Shown one piece after another: positions 55,282 to 64,000 of a stretch of 64,000 bases of DNA. Made by a program: the position numbers and the translations under genes. Location of the stretch: contig NZ_CP120863.1 in assembly GCF_026191725.2 (NCBI RefSeq), positions 3,824,001-3,888,000 on the forward strand, written 5' to 3'. This DNA comes from Roseibium porphyridii (lineage in GTDB: Bacteria; Pseudomonadota; Alphaproteobacteria; Rhizobiales; Stappiaceae). The notes below the pieces were generated by a model. The model was not told where the DNA came from. It made no database searches and was given only the letters and a program-made list of their open reading frames with translations. How positions within the stretch are numbered: the stretch's first letter is position 1; each line of letters starts with the position of its first letter.

Positions 55282-56412
55282 TTAATTCGATGTTTCCGGC
55301 TGAGTCGTCTGTTCTTGTTCTGCCTGCCGGCGTTCACGCTCGATCTCTCGCCATTTGCGAACATTCGCCTGATGCTGCTCATACGTCTCGGCAAAAACAT
55401 GTCCGCCTGTACCATCGGCCACAAAGAAGAGATCCTGCGTTCGCGATGGATTTGCCACCGCTTCCATGGCAGCGCGACCGGGATTGCCGATCGGACCAGG
55501 CGGCAGACCGTCGATCTGATAGGTGTTGTAGTCGTTCTCGGCACGCAATTCTGATTGCTTGATTGCCGAACGATCCTTCAACCATGCCTCACCGCCATAA
55601 AGGCCATAAAGTATCGTCGGGTCGGACTGCAAACGCATGTTTTTGTTCAGGCGGTTTACAAAGACACCTGCCACGCGCGGACGCTCATCCGCCAAGGCTG
55701 TTTCCTTCTCAACGATAGAAGCAAGGATCACCAGTTCTTCAGGTGTTTCGACGGGAAGGCCTTCGGTTCTGCGTTCCCAAACCTCGGCAAGCAGTTTTTC
55801 CTGTGCCGCCTTCATCTGATTCAATACGTCCTGACGGGCAGCTCCACGAGCAAATGTGTAGGTATTGGGAAGCAATTCGCCTTCGATGGGCACTTCCGTG
55901 ATTTCGCCGGTGAGGATCGGATGTTCACGCACTCGCTCAAGGATCTGCGCCGTTGTCCAGCCTTCCGGAATGGTCACCGAGTGAACAACCGCGTTGCCTT
56001 CGACAAGATCTGTCATCACCTTCTGCATCGACACGCCTGGTGCAAATGCATATTCGCCGGCCTTCAACTTGGTCGCGTTCTTGTAAAACCGAATTCCGAG
56101 ATTGAAGATCCATTCATCGATGAGGCTGTCCCCGATGACACCCTGGCCGGAAAGTCGGTTGGTGATGCCCGTGAGGCCAGCACCGGAGGATATGACGACG
56201 GTGGCTTCCTGTTGAAGTGGGCCATCCTCTTCAAACTTTTCTTTTCCGAAGTACAGGGCACCACCAACCGCTGCGAGACCGAAGACCGCCAGCGTGATCA
56301 CGAGATTGATCAAGATTACCAGAGGGTTGCGGACATGCCTTGAGCGCTGCGGCGGCTCTGGCGCAGGTTCAGGCTGCAGGGCTTCACGCGGGCTTTTCGG
56401 CTTAATGCGCAT
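55282..56412 (-). CDS. mltG: Endolytic murein transglycosylase MltG
   Basis: 376 residues. A single N-terminal membrane helix (NPLVILINLVITLAVFGLAAVGGALYF) is followed by a LysM-like part and the YceG catalytic domain: TIPEGWTTAQILERV, LILASIVEKETAL (catalytic Glu in IVEKE), RVAGVFVNRLNKNMRLQSDPTILYG, and YNTYQIDGLPPGPIGNPG. It cuts nascent peptidoglycan strands at the inner membrane. The start at 56412 (MRIKPKSPREA) is chosen over 56424. About 40 bases precede yicC. Confidence 0.95.
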   Translation of the reverse strand: MRIKPKSPREALQPEPAPEPPQRSRHVRNPLVILINLVITLAVFGLAAVGGALYFGKEKFEEDGPLQQEATVVISSGAGLTGITNRLSGQGVIGDSLIDEWIFNLGIRFYKNATKLKAGEYAFAPGVSMQKVMTDLVEGNAVVHSVTIPEGWTTAQILERVREHPILTGEITEVPIEGELLPNTYTFARGAARQDVLNQMKAAQEKLLAEVWERRTEGLPVETPEELVILASIVEKETALADERPRVAGVFVNRLNKNMRLQSDPTILYGLYGGEAWLKDRSAIKQSELRAENDYNTYQIDGLPPGPIGNPGRAAMEAVANPSRTQDLFFVADGTGGHVFAETYEQHQANVRKWREIERERRQAEQEQTTQPETSN

Positions 56413-56540
56413 GTTTAGCGGCACCTCCAGGATTGAGCCTCACATCCGGGATAATGAGCCCAATCGGATCAGTTGTCACAGTCAATTTCCCGAGCCGGAC
56501 TTTTAACGAATCGTGCCCGGCTGGAGAGAAATTGAATGAG

Positions 56541-57806
56541 TTATGCGGCAACTTTGCGGAAGACGAGGGAAGCATTTGTGCCACCAAAGCCGAATGAATT
56601 CGACAAGGCAACATTGATGTCCAACTTCTTCGGCTTGTGCGCAACCAGATCGATTTCCGTTTCAACGGACGGATTGTCAAGGTTGATCGTTGGCGGAGCC
56701 ATTCCGTCACGAATGGCCAGCACAGAGAATATGGATTCCACAGCGCCAGCGGCCCCCAGCAAATGGCCTATTGAAGACTTGGTCGACGACATGGTCAGAC
56801 CCGAAGCATGTTCGCCTGCAAGGCGTGTGACGGCGCCGAGCTCAATTTCATCGCCGAGCGGCGTTGAAGTCCCATGAGCATTCACATAGTCTACATCCGC
56901 AGGAGTTACCTCGGCACGCTTCAGCGCAGCTTCCATGCAGCGGTAGGCACCATCACCATCCGAAGAAGGCGCCGTTATGTGGTAGGCGTCTCCGGAGAGG
57001 CCATATCCAATGACCTCGGCATAGATGTTTGCGCCGCGTTTGACCGCATGTTCGTATTCTTCCAGAACGACAACACCGGCTCCTTCACCCATGACGAACC
57101 CGTCACGGGCTACATCATATGGCCGCGAGCCTTTTTCCGGAGTGTCGTTAAATGCGGTGGACAACGCACGGCAAGCTGCAAAACCGGCGAGAGCCAATCG
57201 GCAAACCGGAGACTCAGTGCCACCGGCAACCATCACATCGGCATCACCGAAGGCAATCAAGCGTGAAGCATCGCCAATAGCATGAGCACCCGTCGAACAA
57301 GCAGTCACAACTGCATGGTTCGGGCCTTTCAGGCTGTGGCGAATTGAAACGTAACCGCCGGCCAGGTTGATCAGTCGACCGGGAATAAAGAACGGGCTAA
57401 CCCTGCGCGGGCCTTTTTCGGCCAGCAGATGGGCACCTTGTTCAATTCCCTGAAGCCCCCCGATACCGGACCCGATCAACACGCCTGATCTGGCTTGTTG
57501 CTCATACGTTTCGGCCTTGAAACCGGAGTCCGCCATGGCTTGATCGGCAGCGGCCATTGCGTAGACAATGAAGTCGTCGACTTTGCGCTGTTCCTTGACG
57601 TCCATCCAGTCATCCGGATTGAACGCGCCTTCTTCAGCAGAATCACGCGGGATCTGACAGGCAATCTGGCAGGCCAGATCGTCAACCTTGAAATTGTCGA
57701 CCTTGTTGGCCCCGCTTTTACCTTCGAGGATCTTTTTCCAAGTGACATCGACACCGCTGCCAAGCGGCGTGACCATGCCCAACCCAGTTACGACTACTCG
57801 CCTCAT
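56541..57806 (-). CDS. fabF: 3-oxoacyl-[acyl-carrier-protein] synthase II
   Basis: 421 residues. It elongates acyl-ACP with malonyl-ACP. Family start MRRVVVTGLGMVTPLGSGVD, nucleophile in VTACSTGAHAIGDA (Cys), the two His in VNAHGTSTPLGDEIE and SIGHLLGAAGAVESIF, and a C-terminal NSFGFGGTNASLVF. The ATG at 57806 begins the family N-terminus; the open frame reaches 57866. It lies 87 bases after acpP on the same strand. Confidence 0.97.
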   Translation of the reverse strand: MRRVVVTGLGMVTPLGSGVDVTWKKILEGKSGANKVDNFKVDDLACQIACQIPRDSAEEGAFNPDDWMDVKEQRKVDDFIVYAMAAADQAMADSGFKAETYEQQARSGVLIGSGIGGLQGIEQGAHLLAEKGPRRVSPFFIPGRLINLAGGYVSIRHSLKGPNHAVVTACSTGAHAIGDASRLIAFGDADVMVAGGTESPVCRLALAGFAACRALSTAFNDTPEKGSRPYDVARDGFVMGEGAGVVVLEEYEHAVKRGANIYAEVIGYGLSGDAYHITAPSSDGDGAYRCMEAALKRAEVTPADVDYVNAHGTSTPLGDEIELGAVTRLAGEHASGLTMSSTKSSIGHLLGAAGAVESIFSVLAIRDGMAPPTINLDNPSVETEIDLVAHKPKKLDINVALSNSFGFGGTNASLVFRKVAA

Positions 57807-57893
57807 ACACCCGCACTTACTGTTGAAGGGCCTGGCGGAGCATATCCCCGCCGGCCCGATCTTCATACACTCACAAAAAGAAGGGCAATGCCC

Positions 57894-58127
57894 TTACTTG
57901 TTGGCTTCCAGGAATTTGACAGCGTCGCCCACAGTGAGAATGGTTTCTGCCGCTGTGTCCGGGATTTCTACGCCGAATTCTTCTTCGAAGGCCATGACCA
58001 GCTCAACGGTGTCAAGGCTGTCCGCACCCAGGTCGTCGATGAAGCTTGCGCCTTCGACAACTTTTTCTGCGTCAACACCGAGGTGTTCCACGACGATCTT
58101 CTTTACCCGATCCGCGATATCGCTCAT
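57894..58127 (-). CDS. acpP: Acyl carrier protein
   Basis: 77-residue, strongly acidic four-helix protein that carries acyl chains on a phosphopantetheine arm. The attachment site is Ser37 in [12 protein letters not shown]. Length and sequence are standard. The 246-base gap upstream, between fabG and acpP, is the largest in the cluster, so acpP probably has its own promoter. Confidence 0.98.
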   Translation of the reverse strand: MSDIADRVKKIVVEHLGVDAEKVVEGASFIDDLGADSLDTVELVMAFEEEFGVEIPDTAAETILTVGDAVKFLEANK

Positions 58128-58373
58128 CTTTCACTTCCTTAGTTTTCTTCTAATCATATCTCGCGACCTGCCCCTGACCGGTTTTCCAAAAAGCGGAGGC
58201 GCGACATCGCGGTCTTCAAGATGCCAATACGCATCCAAACCGGAAAACCGGACTTGAATGCGCATTTCGTAACAATCGGCGGGTTGGTAACACACTTTGT
58301 TGACCTTTACCAGCCGGTCCAGAACGCTTGTCAACGGCCCGGATTCGTTTTGCCTTCCCGGCAAATTTTCCTT
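58128..58373 (-). other. Gap between fabG and acpP, probable acpP promoter region
   Basis: 246 bases without a convincing gene. On the minus strand, TTGACA at 58334-58329, a 17-base spacer and GGTAAA (58311-58306) form a possible promoter 180 bases upstream of acpP. The -35 matches well and the -10 poorly. A separate promoter would allow acpP to be expressed at a higher level than fabG. Confidence 0.3.
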
Positions 58374-59111
58374 TTAAATCATTGCCATGCCACCATTTAC
58401 GTGCAGGGTCTGTCCTGTCACATAGGCGGCTTCGTCACTGGCAAGATAAAGGGCGGCTGAAGCGATTTCAGCCGAAGTGCCCAAACGCCCGGCAGGGACG
58501 CTGGTCAAAATCGATTCTTTTTGCTTATCATTCAGCGCGTCGGTCATAGCCGTTTCGATGAAACCAGGGGCGATCGTATTGACGGTGATGTTCCGGCTGG
58601 CAACTTCTCTGGCAAGAGATTTGTACATGCCAATCATGCCGGCCTTTGCCGCAGCGTAGTTCACCTGGCCCGGATTTCCGGTCACTCCGACAACCGACGT
58701 GATACCAACAATGCGCCCAGAACGGCGTTTCATCATGCCCTTGATCGCTGCACGACAGAGACGGAAACCGGACGTCAAATTGACTTCCAGAACCTGGTCC
58801 CACTCGTCATCCTTCATACGCATGAAGATATTGTCCCGGGTAATACCTGCGTTGTTGACCAGAATGTCGACCGAACCCATCTTTTCTTCCGCCTGGGGAA
58901 GAAGAGCATCTACGGCCTCGCGGTCAGACAGGTTGGCTGGAGTTACGAACGCACGTTCGCCGAGGTCGGCGGCAAGTGCCTCCAGTTTTTCGGCCCTTGT
59001 TCCAGACAGAGAAACCGTCGCACCTTGAGCATGCAGCGCACGGGCGATTGCCTCACCGATGCCGCCGGTCGCACCCGTGACAAGTGCGTTTTTCCCTTCC
59101 AAACTGAACAT
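58374..59111 (-). CDS. fabG: 3-oxoacyl-[acyl-carrier-protein] reductase
   Basis: 245-residue short-chain dehydrogenase that reduces beta-ketoacyl-ACP with NADPH. Cofactor loop TGATGGIGEAIA, the NNAG motif, the catalytic Ser/Tyr/Lys in GITSVVGVTGNPGQVNYAAAKAGMIG, and IAPGFIETAMTD. The sequence ends HVNGGMAMI, the standard FabG C-terminus. It follows fabD at 71 bases. Confidence 0.97.
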   Translation of the reverse strand: MFSLEGKNALVTGATGGIGEAIARALHAQGATVSLSGTRAEKLEALAADLGERAFVTPANLSDREAVDALLPQAEEKMGSVDILVNNAGITRDNIFMRMKDDEWDQVLEVNLTSGFRLCRAAIKGMMKRRSGRIVGITSVVGVTGNPGQVNYAAAKAGMIGMYKSLAREVASRNITVNTIAPGFIETAMTDALNDKQKESILTSVPAGRLGTSAEIASAALYLASDEAAYVTGQTLHVNGGMAMI

Positions 59112-59182
59112 TAGGGGTCCTTCCCTCGTCGGTCCTTACCCCGTTCGGGGCATTTGATGGTGAAACCTACAGAAAAAGCGGC

Positions 59183-60127
59183 CTATCCGGAAAGCTTTTC
59201 CAGAAGCGCATCGATGTCTTCAGGTGTGTTGACGGCAATACCGGTTGCTTCCTTTGCGATCCGACGGACCATTCCCGTCAGAACCTTGCCGGTCCCGGCT
59301 TCCACAAAGGTCTCAACTCCGTTTTCAGCTAGCCAGGTGATGCTCTCACGCCAGCGGACGGTTCCGGTTACCTGCTCAACGAGGCGATCGCGAATATCAG
59401 CCGGATCTGAAACAGGTGCAGCAAGAACATTGGCCACCAGCGGTACTGTTGGCGCCTTGATGTCGGCACTCGCAAGCGCTGCTGCCATAGCATCTGCTGC
59501 CGGCGCCATCAGGGAACAATGAAACGGTGCACTGACCGGCAACATCACCGCACGACGCGCGCCCTTGGCCTTGGCAATCTCCACTGCGCGCTCAACAGCT
59601 GCGAGATGACCGGAGACGACCACTTGTCCAGGTGCGTTGTCATTCGCTGCCTGGCAAACTTCGCCCTGGGCGGCATCTTCAGCAACTTCCACAGCGGTTT
59701 CGAAATCAAGACCGAGAAGAGCCGCCATAGCCCCCTGTCCCACAGGAACGGCGTTTTGCATGGCATCGCCTCTTACCCGCAAAAGCCTTGCCGCGGTAGC
59801 AACATCGAAGCTGCCGGCTGCCGCAAGCGCCGAATACTCTCCCAGTGAGTGACCAGCGACAAAAGCAGCGGTCGATTTGAGATCAAGACCTTTTGCTTCC
59901 AGAACGCGCATTGTTGCCAGACTGACCGCCATCAACGCAGGCTGGGCGTTCGCGGTGAGTGTCAGGGCATCCTCAGGCCCATTCCACATAATGTCGGACA
60001 GTTTCTGGCCCAAGGCCTCATCGACTTCGTCAAAGACTGCTCTTGCTTCCGGAAAGGCATCCGCAAGTGCCTTGCCCATGCCTACACTCTGGCTGCCCTG
60101 ACCGGGAAATGTGAATGCAATCGTCAT
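59183..60127 (-). CDS. fabD: Malonyl-CoA:ACP transacylase
   Basis: 314 residues. It moves malonyl from CoA to ACP. The start IAFTFPGQGSQSVGMGKAL, nucleophile elbow GHSLGEYSAL (catalytic Ser), and SAPFHCSLMAPAA (catalytic His) are clear. The ATG at 60127 (MTIAFTFPGQG) is the family start; the open frame reaches 60211. It is the first gene of the fatty-acid run. Confidence 0.97.
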   Translation of the reverse strand: MTIAFTFPGQGSQSVGMGKALADAFPEARAVFDEVDEALGQKLSDIMWNGPEDALTLTANAQPALMAVSLATMRVLEAKGLDLKSTAAFVAGHSLGEYSALAAAGSFDVATAARLLRVRGDAMQNAVPVGQGAMAALLGLDFETAVEVAEDAAQGEVCQAANDNAPGQVVVSGHLAAVERAVEIAKAKGARRAVMLPVSAPFHCSLMAPAADAMAAALASADIKAPTVPLVANVLAAPVSDPADIRDRLVEQVTGTVRWRESITWLAENGVETFVEAGTGKVLTGMVRRIAKEATGIAVNTPEDIDALLEKLSG

Positions 60128-60651
60128 CTGAAATCGCCTCCGAGACACGTGCGCGGGACCGGAATGCTTTCGCGTTCTGCGCCCGGCTTTAATAAGAAAG
60201 CGGCATACCAACCCGGGGATGGGCTGAAGTCGAACTTGGCGCGAGGCTATGATACGCTCTTGACCTAACTGTCAAGGCCCTGCGCCAGGATTTCTCAATT
60301 TCAGTCGGTTTTGCGCGACTTGTTAGCCCTATACACATGCGCCGTCCTACCAAGCATGCCGAACAAGCTAGAAGCCAGCGCTATCGTTGCCAAGGACTGT
60401 TGCGCGCTGTGGAGGATCAACTGTCCGCAGATTTCGCTCACCAAGTCTTGCATTTTCTCCCGAAAGGAGTATAGAGCGCGCTTCATCCGAGGTTTGGCCG
60501 GGGGCTGAACGGAAGGGCGCTAGCCAGGGTTTTCTCAAATAACCCGACTTCCCGTGTTCCCGCTCTCGTTAGATTTCTCGTGCCTTTCCGGGGTTGCGAG
60601 GAGGCTCTGCGCCAGATCTCGTGTTGTCAACTTGAGGAAAGGCTTGTTTCC
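60128..60651. other. Divergent gap, fabD / rpsF
   Basis: 524 bases without a convincing gene. A minus-strand frame of 61 codons (60301-60486) has no recognisable features. A minus-strand TTGACA (60275-60270), 15-base spacer and TATCAT (60254-60249) could drive fabD. A plus-strand TTGCAT (60448-60453), 16-base spacer and TATAGA (60470-60475) could drive rpsF. Both are weak, sequence-only guesses. I did not recognise an S6:S18-type leader. Confidence 0.35.
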
Positions 60652-61071
60652 ATGCCTCTTTATGAGCACGTGTTCCTGGCACGCCAGGACGTTTCGGCCC
60701 AACAGGTCGAACAACTTGTCGAACAGTACAAGGGCCTGATCGAAGGCGCCGGCGGTAAAGTCGGAAAAATCGAAAACTGGGGTCTTCGGACTCTCGCTTA
60801 CCGCATCAAGAAGAACCGCAAGGCTCACTACACTCTGATGAACATCGAGGCACCGCACGCCGCTGTTGCCGAGATGGAACGCCAGATGGGTCTGAGCGAA
60901 GACGTCCTGCGTCACATGACATTCCGTGTCGACGAACTGGATGAAGAGCTTTCCGCAATGATGCAGAAGCGCGACCGTGACGATCGCCGTGGTGGCGGAC
61001 GTGGCGACCGCGGTGACCGAGGTGAGCGTTCTGGTGGTGGCCGTCCGCCGCGCCGGACCGAAGAGGAGTAA
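60652..61071 (+). CDS. rpsF: 30S ribosomal protein S6
   Basis: 139 residues. The core [30 protein letters not shown] and [16 protein letters not shown] match S6. After residue about 105 the chain continues in a Arg/Gly/Asp-rich tail (repeated [10 protein letters not shown]), longer than in E. coli but common in Hyphomicrobiales. The ATG at 60652 is the family start. It precedes rpsR by 6 bases. Confidence 0.97.
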   Translation: MPLYEHVFLARQDVSAQQVEQLVEQYKGLIEGAGGKVGKIENWGLRTLAYRIKKNRKAHYTLMNIEAPHAAVAEMERQMGLSEDVLRHMTFRVDELDEELSAMMQKRDRDDRRGGGRGDRGDRGERSGGGRPPRRTEEE

Positions 61072-61077
61072 GAGACA

Positions 61078-61326
61078 ATGGTTGATATTGCACAGCTTCC
61101 GAGCCGCCGTCCCTTCTTCCGTCGTCGGAAGACTTGCCCGTTCTCCGGTTCAAACGCACCGAAGATCGACTACAAGGACATCCGTCTGCTGCAGCGCTAT
61201 ATTTCCGAGCGCGGCAAGATCGTCCCGAGCCGTATCACCGCAGTTTCGGCGAAGAAGCAGCGTGAACTGGCCCGCGCAATCAAACGCGCCCGCCTTCTCG
61301 GCCTGCTGCCTTTCGTGATCAGCTAA
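61078..61326 (+). CDS. rpsR: 30S ribosomal protein S18
   Basis: 82 residues. [69 protein letters not shown] is a standard S18, which binds S6 in the ribosome platform. Two hairpins follow before rplI. Confidence 0.98.
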   Translation: MVDIAQLPSRRPFFRRRKTCPFSGSNAPKIDYKDIRLLQRYISERGKIVPSRITAVSAKKQRELARAIKRARLLGLLPFVIS

Positions 61327-61328
61327 GC

Positions 61329-61375
61329 GTTTCTGGCTTTCAGAAACACCCCTCTCCCGGGTTCTTCCCGGGAGA
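61329..61375 (+). other. Two tandem hairpins between rpsR and rplI
   Basis: GTTTCTG-GCTTT-CAGAAAC (61329-61347) and TCTCCCGGG-TTCTT-CCCGGGAGA (61353-61375), both perfect. Neither has a T-run, so they may pause or partly terminate transcription or protect the mRNA end, tuning rplI against rpsF-rpsR. Confidence 0.55.
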
Positions 61376-61444
61376 CCCGTATTGGGACTGCGGGCAAACG
61401 GTCTCTAACCATTGGGCTTACCAATGGGACAGTAGGAGATAAAC

Positions 61445-62038
61445 ATGCAAGTTATCCTTCTTGAGCGTATCGCCAGGCTCGGCCAGATGGGCGACAAGGT
61501 TCGTGTACGCGACGGCTACGCCCGCAACTACCTTCTGCCGCAAGGCAAGGCACTGCGCGCCAACAAAGCCAATCTTGAGCGTTTCGAACGTGAACGCGCC
61601 CAGCTCGAAGCACGTAACCTTGAGCGCAAGTCCGAGGCAGAAGCAGTTGCTTCCAAACTCGACGGCGAATCCCTTGTCATGATCCGCTCTGCGGGTGAGA
61701 CCGGACAGCTTTACGGTTCCGTGTCTACGCGCGACATTGCTGAAGGCCTCACCGAAAGCGGCTTCAGCGTTGCTCGCAGCCAGGTTGAATTGCGCACACC
61801 GATCAAAACCATCGGCCTGCACTCGGTGCTGATTCAGCTTCATCCGGAAGTCGAGGTCAGCATCTCTGTAAATGTTGCCCGTTCTGAAGACGAAGCTGTC
61901 CGCCAGGCTGCTGGTGAAGACCTCACCACTCCTGAACAGGATGTCTTCGAATTTGAAGAAGACGAAGAAGCAGAAGAAGAAAGCGCTGAAGAAGGCGCTG
62001 AAGCAACCGAAGAAGCTGCTGCTGAAGAAGAAGCCTAA
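61445..62038 (+). CDS. rplI: 50S ribosomal protein L9
   Basis: 197 residues. The N-terminal [37 protein letters not shown] and the connecting helix and C-domain ([23 protein letters not shown]) are L9. The last 35 residues are a very acidic tail made mainly of Glu and Ala. Bacterial L9 is usually about 150 residues; alphaproteobacterial forms carry such extensions. AGGAG lies just before the ATG. Confidence 0.97.
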   Translation: MQVILLERIARLGQMGDKVRVRDGYARNYLLPQGKALRANKANLERFERERAQLEARNLERKSEAEAVASKLDGESLVMIRSAGETGQLYGSVSTRDIAEGLTESGFSVARSQVELRTPIKTIGLHSVLIQLHPEVEVSISVNVARSEDEAVRQAAGEDLTTPEQDVFEFEEDEEAEEESAEEGAEATEEAAAEEEA

Positions 62039-62405
62039 GGGCCTGAATTCAACTTCACCGGCTAAAGATCAACGGCGCTGTTTTCAGCGCCGTTTTTCTT
62101 TTGCCAGTTATTTATTTCCGATCATCTACGAGGCACTTCATTCGGTGAATTCAGAGTCTCATTCAAGGCCTTGAAACTCATGACAAATTTATTAAGCTTC
62201 CATTTACCTCTACAAAAAATTGTTTGATTTCAAACACTAAGAGCTACAGCCTTGAGTCTTCAATCGACTTTAGAGTCAAGCGAGATTCGATTCTTTCCCC
62301 GTTGATCTGTGGATCTCAGCAAGAATCAAAAACTGCTCTTGTTGGTGCTTGAGCGGCCCTTCAACAGAGAGTATTCCGAATGAACTTGGGTCATCGGGGG
62401 ACGAA
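62039..62405. other. Gap between rplI and dnaB
   Basis: 367 bases. After the rplI terminator an AT-rich stretch contains the palindrome TGTTTGA-TT-TCAAACA (62221-62236, perfect 7-bp arms) and an imperfect inverted repeat at about 62254-62280 (CTTGAGTCT / AGAGTCAAG). These could be sites in the dnaB control region. No further gene is seen. Confidence 0.45.
62071..62102 (+). terminator. Rho-independent terminator of rplI
   Basis: Perfect 10-bp stem AACGGCGCTG / CAGCGCCGTT with a TTTT loop and a TTTCTTTT tail, 33 bases past the rplI stop. Confidence 0.92.
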
Positions 62406-63890
62406 ATGAAGGGCACGTTGCAGAAGGTCGAAACAGAAGAAGACATCCAACGCCTGGCGCCGCATAACGCGGAAGCCGAACGGCAGCTGCTGGGTGCAAT
62501 TCTCGTGAACAACGAAACCTTCTACAGGGTTTCCGACTTTCTGGAACCGCACCACTTCTTTGTCCCGTCACATCAGGATATCTACGAAAAGATCGGCCAC
62601 CTTATCAGAGCCGGCAAAACCGCCTCTCCGATAACGCTCAAGACCTTCTATCCTGCAGACGCCAAAATCGCGGATCTGTCTGCCACGCAGTTTTTGCTGA
62701 GGCTTGCCGGAGACGCAGCCTCTATCATCAATGCCGAAGACTATGGTCGCACGATTTATGACCTTGCCATTCGCCGGAACCTGATCCGAATCGGCGAAGA
62801 CATGGTCAACATCGCTTTTGACGCTCCGATCGACGTACCGCCTGGGCAGCAAATCGACGACGCCGAGCGCCGATTGTTCGAACTGGCGGAAACCGGACGC
62901 TCAGAAGGTGGCTTCGTCGCCTTTGGCGATGCGTTGTCTGAAACCATTGAAATGGCGCATGCGGCCTATAATCGTGAGGGTGCACTCTCGGGCATTTCCA
63001 CCGGCATGCGTGAACTCGACCGACTGATGGGCGGTTTGCAGCATTCGGATCTCATTGTTCTTGCCGGCCGGCCAGCCATGGGCAAAACATCGCTTGCCAC
63101 CAACATCGCGTACAACATTGCTCAGTCCTATAAGTCGGAAGAGCAGCAGGATGGTTCGATCAAAACCGTGAATGGCGGTGTGGTCGGCTTCTTCTCGCTT
63201 GAAATGTCGGCCGAACAGCTCGCAACGCGTATTATTTCCGAGCAAGCTGAAATATCGTCTTCCAAAATCCGACGAGGGGATATCACGGAAGCGGAGTTTG
63301 AAAAGCTCGCCGCTTGTGCTCAGACAATGCAAGCTGTGCCACTTCACGTCGACCAGACCGGCGGCATTTCCATCGCGTCACTCGTTGCCAAGGCGCGGCG
63401 CCTGAAACGCCAGCGCGGACTGGATCTTCTGGTAGTCGACTATATCCAGCTTCTTTCGGGATCCGCCAAGAACTCCGGTAACCGCGTTCAGGAGATCACC
63501 GAGATCACCACGGGATTGAAGGCGCTGGCAAAGGAACTCAATGTACCGATCATCGCGCTGTCACAGCTGTCCCGTCAGGTTGAATCGCGAGACGATAAAC
63601 GTCCGATGATGTCGGATCTGCGTGAATCGGGATCCATCGAGCAGGACGCCGATGTGGTGCTGTTCGTGTATCGTGAAGAATACTACCTTTCGAAGACCGA
63701 ACCAGAGGTCGGATCACCGGAATATGCCGCCTGGGAAGCCAAGCACGATGCGGCCAAAGGCAAGGCTGAAGTGATCATCGCCAAGCAGCGTCACGGACCG
63801 ACAGGCACAGCCAACCTGCACTTCCAGGGCGAATTCACCCGTTTCTCCGATCTTGCAGAGGACGATCACTTGCCGCAAAGGTACGAATAG
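62406..63890 (+). CDS. dnaB: Replicative DNA helicase
   Basis: 494 residues. DnaB unwinds DNA at the fork and is loaded at the origin. The N-terminal domain starts RLAPHNAEAERQLLGAIL; the RecA-like C-domain has Walker A GRPAMGKTSLA, Walker B LDLLVVDYIQLL, and the DnaB motif SQLSRQVESRDDKRPMMSDLRESGSIEQDADVVLFVYR. The ATG at 62406 (MKGTLQKVETEEDIQ) gives the family start. Its position after rplI is standard. About 110 bases after its stop hold no gene before the window ends. Confidence 0.98.
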   Translation: MKGTLQKVETEEDIQRLAPHNAEAERQLLGAILVNNETFYRVSDFLEPHHFFVPSHQDIYEKIGHLIRAGKTASPITLKTFYPADAKIADLSATQFLLRLAGDAASIINAEDYGRTIYDLAIRRNLIRIGEDMVNIAFDAPIDVPPGQQIDDAERRLFELAETGRSEGGFVAFGDALSETIEMAHAAYNREGALSGISTGMRELDRLMGGLQHSDLIVLAGRPAMGKTSLATNIAYNIAQSYKSEEQQDGSIKTVNGGVVGFFSLEMSAEQLATRIISEQAEISSSKIRRGDITEAEFEKLAACAQTMQAVPLHVDQTGGISIASLVAKARRLKRQRGLDLLVVDYIQLLSGSAKNSGNRVQEITEITTGLKALAKELNVPIIALSQLSRQVESRDDKRPMMSDLRESGSIEQDADVVLFVYREEYYLSKTEPEVGSPEYAAWEAKHDAAKGKAEVIIAKQRHGPTGTANLHFQGEFTRFSDLAEDDHLPQRYE

Positions 63891-64000
63891 CCGCGACGCA
63901 AATGCCAAAGTCGACGGGTAGTTGGCACCTGAAAACCATCACCTTTGCAACAAGAAACGGTGCAATTAGGCCTCCCCTGGAAATATCCGCAACTAGAAAG

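Noticed and set aside
58131..58364. 77-codon minus-strand frame between fabG and acpP
   Set aside because: Overlaps the likely acpP promoter and has no recognisable features; the real acyl carrier protein lies at 57894-58127.
60301..60486. 61-codon minus-strand frame in the fabD/rpsF gap
   Set aside because: No good ribosome binding site and no recognisable domain; a weak candidate rpsF promoter lies across it.
1..64000. Search for CRISPR arrays, tRNA genes, insertion sequences and prophage genes
   Set aside because: No regularly spaced repeats, transposase or phage structural proteins, and no tRNA-like cloverleaf noticed by eye; a tRNAscan run would settle the tRNA question.

Overview
The window looks like a chromosomal segment of a free-living, probably marine, alphaproteobacterium of the Hyphomicrobiales, most likely the Stappiaceae (Roseibium/Labrenzia-like). 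This rests on gene content and order: an HdaA-type DnaA regulator beside an AI-2E/PerM permease and ppk-ppx, the lptF-lptG-lptD-surA-pdxA-rsmA run, the fabD-fabG-acpP-fabF-mltG-yicC-gmk run, rpsF-rpsR-rplI-dnaB, and many MocR/GntR/LysR/AraC regulators. The assignment to a family is inference; no 16S rRNA or other marker is present. No tRNA, rRNA, insertion sequence, prophage or CRISPR array was seen.

Layout. 1-2.2 kb: end of a PfkB-type sugar kinase and an exported protein of unknown function. 2.2-6 kb (minus): MsbA-like ABC exporter and aspS. 6-7.7 kb: divergent HxlR regulator and Old-Yellow-Enzyme-type oxidoreductase. 7.8-9.8 kb: orphan ParA ATPase and ribonuclease D. 9.8-15.5 kb (minus): ppk-ppx and PerM-hdaA, each tightly spaced. 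15.7-17.4 kb: purM-purN. 17.6-20.7 kb: a standalone SIR2-like protein, a secreted amidohydrolase and a DUF808 membrane protein.

20.8-31.7 kb is the main accessory region. A GntR/FCD regulator diverges from an ABC importer of the spermidine/putrescine type (ATPase, Tat-exported binding protein, two permeases) that ends in an Asp/Glu/hydantoin-racemase gene. Facing it is a gene whose product closely resembles the pyruvoyl-dependent histidine decarboxylase proenzyme of Gram-positive bacteria, including the Ser-Ser self-cleavage site. An 11-bp near-palindrome is shared by the two control regions. Next come a BNR-repeat protein, a probably exported nucleoside deaminase, a MocR-type regulator with repeated AGTCAT boxes, and a DUF983 protein.

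31.8-42.5 kb: a molybdopterin oxidoreductase, a YHYH-domain protein, ndk, a DUF4344 putative metallopeptidase, a membrane-anchored AraC regulator, an exported alpha/beta hydrolase, an ABC-F ATPase with a HAD hydrolase, and holC. 42.7-52.4 kb: an unlisted 38-codon gene, pepA, then the lipopolysaccharide-export and outer-membrane assembly run followed by pdxA and rsmA. 52.4-53.6 kb: a small DUF1127-like gene diverging from a LysR regulator across a perfect inverted repeat. 53.6-60.1 kb (minus): gmk, yicC, mltG and the fatty-acid-synthesis genes. 60.6-63.9 kb: rpsF-rpsR-rplI and dnaB.

Many listed starts were moved downstream of the longest open frame where a ribosome binding site, signal peptide or family length argued for it. 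The reason is given in each entry.
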